A stretch of DNA of 64,000 bases from Lachnoclostridium edouardi (GTDB taxonomy: Bacteria; Bacillota; Clostridia; Lachnospirales; Lachnospiraceae). The stretch lies in contig NZ_OESQ01000001.1 in assembly GCF_900240245.1 (NCBI RefSeq), forward strand, positions 1,247,682 through 1,311,681. The letters are read 5' to 3'. Under the pieces are notes generated by a model. The model searched no databases, was not told where the DNA came from, and saw nothing but the letters and a program-made list of their open reading frames with translations. Every line of letters starts with the position of its first letter. The stretch's first letter is position 1. Of this stretch, positions 16,884 to 24,953 are shown piece after piece. The position numbers and the translations under genes are program-made.

Positions 16884-18802
16884 TTATAAATTCATTTCTT
16901 TTAAATACTTCCACAATGTAGTCCTGCTGACCCCCAACTCAGAGGCAGCTTTGCTTTTATTCCCTTTATGCTTTTTCAGCAATTCCTCCAATCCTTCTCT
17001 GGTAATCTCTTTTTTCTTTCCTATGCTTTCCTCTTTTTCCTGGTAAAAGTCCAGCTGTTCAAAAAAATAACTGCTTTTATAGTTATCGTAAATAAATTGT
17101 TTATCAGCTTCCGCCTTGGGGCAGACAGCGCAGATTCTCTCACAAAAATTTCTAAGCTGGCGAATATTTCCGTCCCACTCCAGCTGCTCCATGGCCTCCC
17201 TGCCATCCTGGGACAGCTTAATATTTTTTCCAAATTTTTTATTATAATCCTCCAGAAAAAAGTCAGCCAGCAGCCCTACATCCCCCTGTCTTTTTTCAGC
17301 TCCGGCAGCTGAAGCACCAGGACACTTAGCCTATAATACAAATCCTTTCTGAATCTGTGTTCCTCCACCATCTGTTTTAAATTTGTATTGCAGGCCGCAA
17401 TAATTCTTACATTTACAGGGATCACCATATCAGAGCCTATCCGGCGGATTTGCTGCTCCTGAATCACCCGCAGGAGACGAACCTGGCCCTGAAGATTCAT
17501 TTCAGAAATTTCATCCAGAAAAATAGTTCCATTGTGAGCCAACTCAAACAGTCCCATTTTTCCGCCTTTTTTAGCTCCTGTAAAGGCGCCGTCTACATAT
17601 CCAAATAGCTCGCTTTCTATAAGATTATCAGGAATAGAGCCGCAGTTTACCGCTACAAATGGGCCATCTCTTCTGTCGCTTGAATTGTGAATACTTTGTG
17701 CAAACATTTCCTTTCCGGTCCCTGTCTGTCCTATAATCAGAACGCTGGACTGCAGGGGCGCAAAAGTTTTCGCTAAATTTATTGTGTGATTGAAAGCTTC
17801 TGATCTCCCTTTAATATCTGCAAAGGTATAATCTGCCGTATTCCCCTTTAAATACATTCCTTTTCTGATTTTAGTTTCCATTTTCTGCAGCTCGTACACA
17901 CTGGACAAGGTTACAATTACGCCTTTGTTTTTACCGTCCACTCTAATAGGAACTATGTTCATAGCATAGTTTTTTTCCTGAATATCTACTGTAATTCCAT
18001 TATTAGACCTGCCTTTTTCCATAGCTTCCCAAATTAGCTTAGACTTTTCCTCCCCAAATAGCCTTTCCACAGGCTGTCCCTGATAGGTAATGCCTGCCTT
18101 GTCCAGAATATTTTCTGCCCTTTTGTTCATGGTGGTAATTCTGCCTTCTTCGTTTAAGCTGATAATAGCGTCTGTAACTGTATTAAAAATCGTGTTCATT
18201 TCTTCTGCTTTTTTCCGCTCAATTTCAATAGAATGCTGCAGATCTAAGGCGCTGTTGTACGCCTTTTCCACCAACTCATATGTTGTCCCGGTCATTACAC
18301 ACTTCAGCCCGGCTGCCTTCGCATATCTGCATACCAGATCGCCGCCGATCAGTACCTTAACGCCGTCCCTTTTGGCCTTATTGACCATTTCCTGAATATT
18401 ACTTCCTGACTGCGCCTCATACAAAGTTACTTTAGAGCGGAGAATTTTAAAAAAGGACTTTACTCTTTCTATAAAAGTTTCCATGCCTACAATTCCAATG
18501 GAAGGTTCCTCTGCTCCACTTATTTCCTCTGCCTTCATAATACATTGGACAATACTGTCGTCTGTAATGCCAATATCTACTACAGGAAAAGGCAGCCCAG
18601 ATTCCTTCAGCAATCTGGCAGTGTCGCCTCTTGCAATCAGAACGTCCACCTGTTTTTTATCCATTCCCCTGGCCTGCCAGACCGCCGCCTCCATGTGGCT
18701 TATGCGTATTTCCAGATTATCTTTATTTTCCAGAGTTTCCCGCAGCTTTTCTCCCTGCTTTTTTATGTGCTCCCCCGGAGCCAGAAGTACAATTCTCCCC
18801 AT
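16884..18802 (-). pseudogene. PrpR-type sigma-54-dependent activator, frameshifted
   Basis: The full protein would be about 640 residues. In order it has a PrpR_N sensor domain (residues ~1-190), a PAS domain (~205-300), an AAA+ sigma-54 interaction domain with Walker A GQTGTGKE and the GAFTGA loop, and a C-terminal Fis-type helix-turn-helix (KGNKSKAASELGVSRTTLWKYL). The frame breaks at a run of five G (minus strand, 17286-17282), where the upstream frame ends at a TAG. One more G restores continuous coding through GDVGLLADFF to the helix-turn-helix at 17192-16884. If real, the truncated protein lacks its DNA-binding domain. A sequencing error in the homopolymer is equally possible. Confidence 0.85.
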
Positions 18803-18841
18803 ATTTAATTACTCCTATATATTTCTGCACTATGGATATGG

Positions 18842-19765
18842 CTATGACAATGTTGCAAAACGAATTTGACATACCTTTTTAATATAGGGTTCATTCTCCT
18901 TTAAACATTCCAGGGTTTTAATAAAATTGCGGACCTCCCGCTCTTTGCTGGCTATAATAGAAGCAGTTTCTCCAATGTAATCCTTTTTCATAATCATATT
19001 TACAGCCTCAAAGGCGCTGCACAAAGTTAGAGGAATATCTATAATATAAATATCTCCCTGTTTTTCATATAAATCTTTATCTATATATACTGGAATCTCC
19101 CGCCCCGGCTCTGACACCAGGAACTTTTTGGCATTTCGTCTTTTATAGTATATCTGAGACCAAGACACCCAGTTTTCTTTTACTGTATCAGGAATCACTA
19201 TCTCCACAGTTGCTTTGGCAGCTTTTGATTCCAGCTGCCGGCAAAGTCTTTTCAGAAAGTTTTCAAAATATCCTATAGCCAGACTGGTAGAAGGGAGAAG
19301 TGAAATTCTGCTTATCTCCCTTTCCTCCTGAAGCTTTTCCTTTAGTTGTCTGCAGCAGACCTCCACACCTTTTTGTCCCCGAAATCTTAATACTGTAATT
19401 CCGTAAAGGTCGCTGGCAATACCACAGTCATTATGAATGAAAAAATATGTTCTTTCCATCCCCAGAACTCCTGCGTAAAGTCCAAATTCCAGATAAACAT
19501 TATCCCTTGCCCCTATTTTCTCAGTTCCGTTTTTTATTCTCAGAACACGGTCGTCCTTGCCGCCTATAAAAATTCCGAAATCAAATTCCGCGGCTCTCCT
19601 TACTAAATTATGATATGTACTGTCATTCAGCTGAAAAAAATTATCCTGCCATATTGTACATTCATATTCTGGCTCTAAATTCTTCTTAACCTCTTTTGCA
19701 ATTTTTACGCTTTCAGATGAAGAGCCAATAAAAATTCTGGGCTTTACCTCCATAATTGTCGTCAT
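18842..19765 (-). CDS. TIR-STING fusion, CBASS-type antiphage effector (Cap12-like)
   Basis: A 307-residue protein. Residues ~8-130 form the TIR-like nucleotide-binding domain: IFIGSSSESVKIAKEV, then FDFGIFIGGKDD, and the putative NADase glutamate in ARDNVYLEFGLY (residue 93). Residues ~157-307 match the prokaryotic STING domain, including LPSTSLAIGYFENFL and DIYIIDIPLTL. In characterised TIR-STING proteins, cyclic dinucleotide binding triggers filament formation and NAD destruction, killing the infected cell. Usually a CD-NTase gene sits beside it; none is visible here. ATG 19765 has a GGGAGGG site; ATG 19789 has no RBS. The downstream activator gene starts only 39 bases later. Family assignment is by motif memory. 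Confidence 0.8.
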   Translation of the reverse strand: MTTIMEVKPRIFIGSSSESVKIAKEVKKNLEPEYECTIWQDNFFQLNDSTYHNLVRRAAEFDFGIFIGGKDDRVLRIKNGTEKIGARDNVYLEFGLYAGVLGMERTYFFIHNDCGIASDLYGITVLRFRGQKGVEVCCRQLKEKLQEEREISRISLLPSTSLAIGYFENFLKRLCRQLESKAAKATVEIVIPDTVKENWVSWSQIYYKRRNAKKFLVSEPGREIPVYIDKDLYEKQGDIYIIDIPLTLCSAFEAVNMIMKKDYIGETASIIASKEREVRNFIKTLECLKENEPYIKKVCQIRFATLS

Positions 19766-19958
19766 TCTGTACCCTCCCCCAGTTTTCATTTGTACATGTG
19801 TATTTTTTTATTTCACTCGTTCCTCGTTCCATAAAAACGGACGGGAACCCTAAACTTCGCTATGGCGAACTTTGGGTAGCAAATAGTTTCGCGCTTTGCT
19901 CTCAACTATTTTTCATTATACCATATGGGGTAGGATTTAAAAATGTTTTTCACCTTGG
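19766..19958. other. Intergenic region with stem-loop upstream of TIR-STING
   Basis: No coding potential. The perfect palindrome TTCGC-TATG-GCGAA (19856-19869) extends imperfectly to CCC/GGG pairs at 19848 and 19876. A second weak repeat ATAGTT/AACTAT lies at about 19880-19910. No clear promoter was found. Confidence 0.4.
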
Positions 19959-20756
19959 TCAAACCACATAGCCCGGATGCTTTTCCATCCAGTTCATATA
20001 GTCCCAAAATGCTGCCTCCAGGCCAAACTCGGCCTTAAAACCAGTGTCCTTAAACAGATTTTGGGATACCATAGGAGCATTGTCTGCAGGCTGGTTAATT
20101 TTCAGATTAACATGTTCTCCTTCCTTTGCTATATTAAAAGTAAAGTTAGGATATTTTTTCTGCAAAAGGCTGCACCATTCTGTAATTGTCCACCGCTCCC
20201 CTGAGGACAGAGGGTAAATATTATGGGAAAATGTTTCTGACAATAGCAGCAAATATATCGCCCTTGCCAAATCCGGTCCATAAATCCACTCCCCTTTGTA
20301 TACTCTAGGCAATACTGCCGATTCGCCTTTTACAGCTAAAGCCGCAGCCTGGTATGGCAGGCTCATATGCGCCCTGGCGCCGCTGTAATGCTCCCACGGC
20401 CCAAAAACGTCTCCAATTCTCACCACGCAGCCTGGTATTTGAAACAGCTCCTTACTGCGCAGAAAAATCCTCTCTGCTGCAAATTTTGATATTTCATAGA
20501 AGGCGCCAGGATCTGCCATACTCACTCCCTCTACAAGAGGCTCATTTTTCAGCGCTGTTTTTCCATATGCAGAAATAGAGCCTAACATAAGGAATTTCCC
20601 CGGCACTTTTTCTTCTATAAAAGCGTTTAATATATGAAGTGTTCCAAGACAGTTTATTTTAATAATTTTTTCTCCCTCAGTTTCCTCCATTTTTCTGCCT
20701 GGCGTTAAGGCGGCTCCGTGAATAATGTCTGTGACCTTATTTTCCTTTAATAGTTC
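19959..20756 (-). pseudogene. NAD-dependent sugar epimerase/dehydratase, 5'-truncated
   Basis: An extended short-chain dehydrogenase/epimerase missing its start. The reading frame is open from 20756 (ELLKENKVTDIIHGAALTPG is in frame upstream of the first ATG at 20690). It keeps the catalytic tyrosine-lysine pair in FYEISKFAAERI and the substrate half, but the GxxGxxG NAD-binding motif and about 60 residues are absent. Upstream is a stop codon and then the 3' end of an AT-rich gene of unrelated origin. The truncation marks a recombination junction. Translation from ATG 20690 would give a 243-residue protein without a cofactor site. Confidence 0.8.
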
Positions 20757-21492
20757 TTAAGGATAATCCATCACACAAAGGTGCATCTAAAGCTCTATTT
20801 GTAACTAGAGAATTAAAAAATGTAGTCCTCTCAGTCTCTAAAACTACTATATCTTGATTTTCTTCCTGCTTGATATACCAATCCTTTATTCTAATATTTA
20901 AATTATTAAAAACCTTTGAAAAGGAATGATATGTAAATAGTTTTGTATAATTACTGATGACAATTTGGGGTAACTGATACATTGAACTAGAATCTATAAC
21001 TGTAAATTTCATATTCCCTGGATTTCTAAATACTACTACAATAGGAAAACGATATACTGAATCTAATGGCTCTTGTGAAGATTCTATTTCATTCTCTGCA
21101 TTATATAAAGAGCAAGAAGTATATTTTATCCCTATATTTTTATTTTCTCTATCTCCACGGTTCTTATAAACTAAATACTCTGAATTTTCACTATAAAATT
21201 CAAATAATTTATCAGTATCAATATCTAGCTTCGTGCTTTCTTCTAGATGTTTATCAATTATTTTAATAAAAATCCGTAGTGCTCCAGCTATAATCATAGT
21301 CAATGAAACTGTAACTGCAATATCAAATTCTAAAAATTGGTAAATGTCAAATTCCTTTTTTAAAATTATTTTTATTACAAAAGCAAAGATCAGAAGAACC
21401 CCTAGGCCTTCAATAATATCTTTTATAATACTTTCACTGGAAAATATTTTCTTTAAAAACCGTAATACTTTTATTTTATAAGATAATTTCAT
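20737..21492 (-). CDS. Two-TM membrane-anchored protein, probably 3'-truncated
   Basis: A 251-residue protein with two hydrophobic segments (residues ~28-45 and ~55-75) and a cytoplasmic domain to the end. I do not recognise a named family. The last part, ERTTFFNSLVTNRALD followed by CDGLSLR, looks like an internal motif of longer proteins I associate with about 300-330 residues, which suggests that the present C-terminus (TIKGK) is created by the junction with the broken epimerase. It overlaps that pseudogene by about 20 bases. Its start overlaps the stop of the upstream GT-C gene (TAATG), so the two are co-translated. Base composition is much more AT-rich than the epimerase. Function is unknown. 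Confidence 0.65.
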   Translation of the reverse strand: MKLSYKIKVLRFLKKIFSSESIIKDIIEGLGVLLIFAFVIKIILKKEFDIYQFLEFDIAVTVSLTMIIAGALRIFIKIIDKHLEESTKLDIDTDKLFEFYSENSEYLVYKNRGDRENKNIGIKYTSCSLYNAENEIESSQEPLDSVYRFPIVVVFRNPGNMKFTVIDSSSMYQLPQIVISNYTKLFTYHSFSKVFNNLNIRIKDWYIKQEENQDIVVLETERTTFFNSLVTNRALDAPLCDGLSLRTIKGK

Positions 21493-23045
21493 TAAATTTT
21501 TTCCTTTTTTACTCTGTTGTTATTGCTATAAATTCCTAAGACTCCACAAATAATAAAAATAGGAACATATAAAAATAAATATCTAGCTCTCGCCTCAAAT
21601 ATCATAACAAACATAGTGATTCCAATAAAAGTTAAAACTCCCACATTCACACAAATTTCTCTGTTAGCACCATTTTTACTTTGAATAAGTCCTATCATTC
21701 CAATTAAAATTCCAATCCACAACGTCTGTGTTAGGTTTTGGTAAATCGGAAAATAACTTCCTCTCTCACTTCCATAATGATTGTAATATATATTACGCAG
21801 GAAAACACTATGAGACCCCTTCTCTGGCAGAAGCGCTTCGTAGAAGTCTCCCTCTCCTTCCCATGCAAAAGTTCCAGAATTATAATTATATAGCATTTTT
21901 CTTTTTAATAATTCAAAATAACCTGAGAGTCCCATTCCTTTCATTCTTTGACTAATCATATGCCAATTCGCTTTTTGACGATCATGTTTATTGGAAAACT
22001 GAGAAGTATAAATAACATCATTTGTATCATATCCCCCGTCGGTTTCCTCATTAAGACCCATCATTAGATAATGTACATATGTAAAATTTTGTTCCTTATC
22101 TGGTATGTATCTCATGTACTGGTTTACTCCATACCCTAAAATATTAGTGCACAACCACGCTACTACTATTACTGCTACTACTGGAAAAGAAAATAACTTT
22201 TTCTTTTTTGTTACAAATAAAATAGATTCAATGAATATAATTGCTATAAAGATAATAACAACTGTAGGCTTTATTTTAGCGCCTACAAATGTTAAAAAAG
22301 CTATAAATCCCCAATATACCCATGAACAGTGAATGTTATCCTTGGTTTTTAAACGTATATACAGATAAAAAATCATAACAGGAAAAAGAATACTATATGT
22401 ATCTGAATATGGAACTAACATCCACGGAGAAAATCCTGCCATGATTATATATATCATCCCCGTTATTCCACAAATCACATTACTCCCGCTCAAACATTTA
22501 ACTGATAAAACAGTAAATATTCCCGACAAATTTAAAAACAGACATCCCACTACAACACAAGCGAAATATGGATCTGTTCCTCCAAACATAATAGATAATC
22601 TTTTAATAACAACTAAAATTGCTGTAAGCCAAACATTATTTGGATATGTATAGAAATACTGATACCAAGAAAGACTTCCACCCTCAGTTGCATAGGCATA
22701 TGCCACTTTATTTACTAATCCCGGGTCCCAACCCGTATAGAAATATGTATTCCATGCCACATATAATTGGAGGCAAAGCATAACTGCAGCTATTGTTAAT
22801 AGTGTAAAAATAAATTTATTTGTGAGCACTATACTATTAATTGTATCTTTAAAACGCTTTCTCACTGCATAACTAGTAATTATAATAAAAATTAGAGCCA
22901 GCGCCGCACAATATATATTCGACCATATTTCCCCTTTTAATTCTGCCCTCTCTGGACGCTCTGGAACAAAAAATAAAGTCAGTAATATTACAACCAGCAA
23001 TAGACAGCTGCTATAATTCAAAACCTTAAAAACTTTTTCTCTCAC
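21492..23045 (-). CDS. Multi-pass membrane glycosyltransferase-like protein (GT-C fold)
   Basis: A 517-residue integral membrane protein with about eleven hydrophobic segments. The first large extracellular loop, after the second or third helix, contains AWNTYFYTGWDPGL, with the acidic residue typical of the catalytic loop of GT-C (PMT/ArnT-like) transferases. Such enzymes move a sugar from a polyprenyl-phosphate carrier to a surface acceptor. Whether it decorates the polysaccharide encoded to the right is inference from location. It is the first gene of a two-gene AT-rich unit and its upstream region abuts the recombinase promoter region (23046-23278). Confidence 0.7.
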   Translation of the reverse strand: MREKVFKVLNYSSCLLLVVILLTLFFVPERPERAELKGEIWSNIYCAALALIFIIITSYAVRKRFKDTINSIVLTNKFIFTLLTIAAVMLCLQLYVAWNTYFYTGWDPGLVNKVAYAYATEGGSLSWYQYFYTYPNNVWLTAILVVIKRLSIMFGGTDPYFACVVVGCLFLNLSGIFTVLSVKCLSGSNVICGITGMIYIIMAGFSPWMLVPYSDTYSILFPVMIFYLYIRLKTKDNIHCSWVYWGFIAFLTFVGAKIKPTVVIIFIAIIFIESILFVTKKKKLFSFPVVAVIVVAWLCTNILGYGVNQYMRYIPDKEQNFTYVHYLMMGLNEETDGGYDTNDVIYTSQFSNKHDRQKANWHMISQRMKGMGLSGYFELLKRKMLYNYNSGTFAWEGEGDFYEALLPEKGSHSVFLRNIYYNHYGSERGSYFPIYQNLTQTLWIGILIGMIGLIQSKNGANREICVNVGVLTFIGITMFVMIFEARARYLFLYVPIFIICGVLGIYSNNNRVKKEKI

Positions 23046-23278
23046 TTTACAATCCCCTTCTCCATATTATTCCAATATATTTTACATTAAATTTCTAAAA
23101 TAATAAATAGCAAAACATACAAACCTTATCTATGTTGTATTACTTGATAAAGCATACATACAAGGAGACTAAAAAGTTGCAATATATGTATTAAAGATAA
23201 TTAGCATAAGTAGTGTTTTACTTGACGGCTTTTTTCCTATACAATAAAAGATAAGCAAAAAAGAAAGAGGTGTTTTAT

Positions 23279-24223
23279 ATGGAATTATCTATTATGTATT
23301 GTGACTGGCTTAATCAATGGCTTGAAAGAAAGACACATTTCATTAAGGCCTCCACACACGGAACTTATTCAAACCTAATTATTAACCATATTATCCCAAT
23401 TTTGGGAAATATACCCATAAGTTCTATTAATGAAGATCATATTCAGCAAGCAGTTATTTATTGGGCCACACAAGGAAAAATGAATTGTAATCATGGCCTA
23501 TCTGACAGTACAGTGCGCGATATTCTATCTATTGTAAGATTGAGTATAAAGGATGCCAGAAAATATTTTCAGCTTCCTGCACAATCCTACGATATTTATT
23601 CTCCTAAATCTTATAGATCCCCACTTCCCAAAATTTTATCTCAAACTGAACACAAACGGCTTACCACTGCATTACTAAATGATATAAACAGCCGTAATTG
23701 TGGGATATTGTTAACTCTATATACAGGTATTCGTATTGGGGAATTATGTGCTTTAACTTGGCAGGATATTAATTTAGAATGTCAAGTAATTTCCATTACA
23801 AAAACTTTGCAAAGAATCTTTACAAAAAATAGTGATGGTTCTGGTTCCTCTAAAATTACTATTACTCCCCCAAAAACTGCTTCGTCGATACGCGATATTC
23901 CCCTTCCCTCGTTTTTATTGCCTATATTTAAAGAAATAAGTCCAAGTAATGCCAATTCCTATTTACTTTCAGGCACGCTAAAATATATAGAACCTAGAAT
24001 TTATCGGCTATATTACACATCATTTTTGGAGAAAGTTAATATTAATCATATTAGTTTTCATGGACTACGCCATACCTTTGCTACACGCCTTATAGAGAAT
24101 GGTGCTGATATTAAAACAGTCAGCGAAATTCTCGGACACGCTTCTATTACAACTACTTTAAATTTATATACTCATCCACCTTTAGAACAAAAAAGGAAAT
24201 GTATAGAATTACTTTCTATTTAA
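23279..24223 (+). CDS. Tyrosine recombinase, candidate DNA invertase
   Basis: A 314-residue phage-integrase-family recombinase with all catalytic residues: the first arginine in [13 protein letters not shown], the beta-hairpin lysine in [16 protein letters not shown] (His-x-x-Arg), LGHAS (His), and the nucleophile tyrosine in TLNLYTHP. The N-terminal SAM-like core-binding domain (residues ~1-95) is present. I chose ATG 23279, 8 bases after AGAGG; a GTG three codons earlier is less well placed. The gene ends 16 bases before the left copy of a 393-bp inverted repeat, pointing into the repeat-bounded segment. In other bacteria recombinases placed this way invert DNA between such repeats. Its normal substrate here is inferred. 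Confidence 0.9.
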   Translation: MELSIMYCDWLNQWLERKTHFIKASTHGTYSNLIINHIIPILGNIPISSINEDHIQQAVIYWATQGKMNCNHGLSDSTVRDILSIVRLSIKDARKYFQLPAQSYDIYSPKSYRSPLPKILSQTEHKRLTTALLNDINSRNCGILLTLYTGIRIGELCALTWQDINLECQVISITKTLQRIFTKNSDGSGSSKITITPPKTASSIRDIPLPSFLLPIFKEISPSNANSYLLSGTLKYIEPRIYRLYYTSFLEKVNINHISFHGLRHTFATRLIENGADIKTVSEILGHASITTTLNLYTHPPLEQKRKCIELLSI

Positions 24224-24239
24224 TATTAATTTTTCTTTT

Positions 24240-24632
24240 ATGGCATCCTTATTTTATCAACATAGGGATGTCATTTCTGTCTATTTTTCCCAGACTCAAA
24301 ACGCTACATTTGACTACTATAAACCTATTGTAGAGGGGTGTAAAAAAGTATTAGTGGTAGACCTGGGCTGGAATGGCACATGCGGAATTGCCCTTAAATA
24401 TCTGCTGGAAGAAAAAAAGAAGCTGGATATTACTGTGTGCAGCGCTCTTGTGGGGGTTAAAGACGGCCAGGAGCCTACGGTCCGCATGGCAAATGGAGAT
24501 TTGTTTGTCTATGGATTTGCCAGAAATATGAATTATGATTTACAGAAAAATCATATGGGGAAAGATGTGGATTATCACAACTTGCTTATGGAGATATTAT
24601 TCACAGCCCCAGAGCCTAGTTTTTTGAAGTTT
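24240..24632 (+). repeat. Left copy of the 393-bp inverted repeat
   Basis: Matches the complement of 42720-43112 without gaps; position x here pairs with 67352 minus x. By eye, the outer 81 bp (24240-24320) differ at about 18 positions and the inner 312 bp (24321-24632) at about 7. The match ends abruptly after GAAGTTT. Confidence 0.95.
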
Positions 24633-24914
24633 TATTTTACTAAGAATATAAATATAGGACAGTTATATATAGAAGAAACCGAAAAGAACTATACAATTAT
24701 TTTAAAAATCCAGGAAGGAATATTAGCTTTTTCATTTTTTTGGTTGCACACATTGCAAGAAGTTCCATTAAATAATTTCATTTCATCTAAGGATTCTATT
24801 TTGGTTGTTCAGTCGCAATGGGTAAATAATAAAAAAATATTTGAGGAGTATCAAATCAACATTTTATCTGGAAAAACTGATCACCAAATTAATTATGATG
24901 ATAAGGATGACTAG
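24240..24914 (+). pseudogene. Silent 3' fragment of a COG5610-type gene carrying an alternative tail
   Basis: A 224-residue reading frame. Residues 1-131 are almost identical to residues ~432-562 of the complete COG5610 protein at 42459-44405 (VEGCKKVLVVDLGWNGTCG, then NMNYDLQKNHMGKDVDYHN). Residues 132-224 are a different but homologous tail (FISSKDSILVVQS aligns with ILYSRDSLLPLNN of the other). The frame begins exactly where the repeat begins, has no ribosome binding site, and lacks the HAD domain and the first ~430 residues. It is best read as a parked 3' end that could be joined to the complete gene by inversion, not as an independent gene. Confidence 0.8.
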
Positions 24915-24953
24915 AAGTAAAAAGCATGTTTATAGTCCAGAAAGGAATTAACA

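Noticed and set aside
18842..21492. A complete CBASS operon (TIR-STING plus partner)
   Set aside because: The neighbouring epimerase fragment and two-TM protein show no nucleotidyltransferase motif (no GS-x-DxD), so no cyclic-dinucleotide synthase can be supported.
23214..23245. Promoter TTGACG...TACAAT for the recombinase
   Set aside because: The two boxes are only 12 bases apart, too close for a functional pair; the real promoter is not evident.
24240..24914. Independent gene encoding a 224-residue COG5610 protein
   Set aside because: It starts exactly at the edge of the repeat, has no ribosome binding site and lacks the HAD and first half of the partner domain; a parked 3' end fits better.
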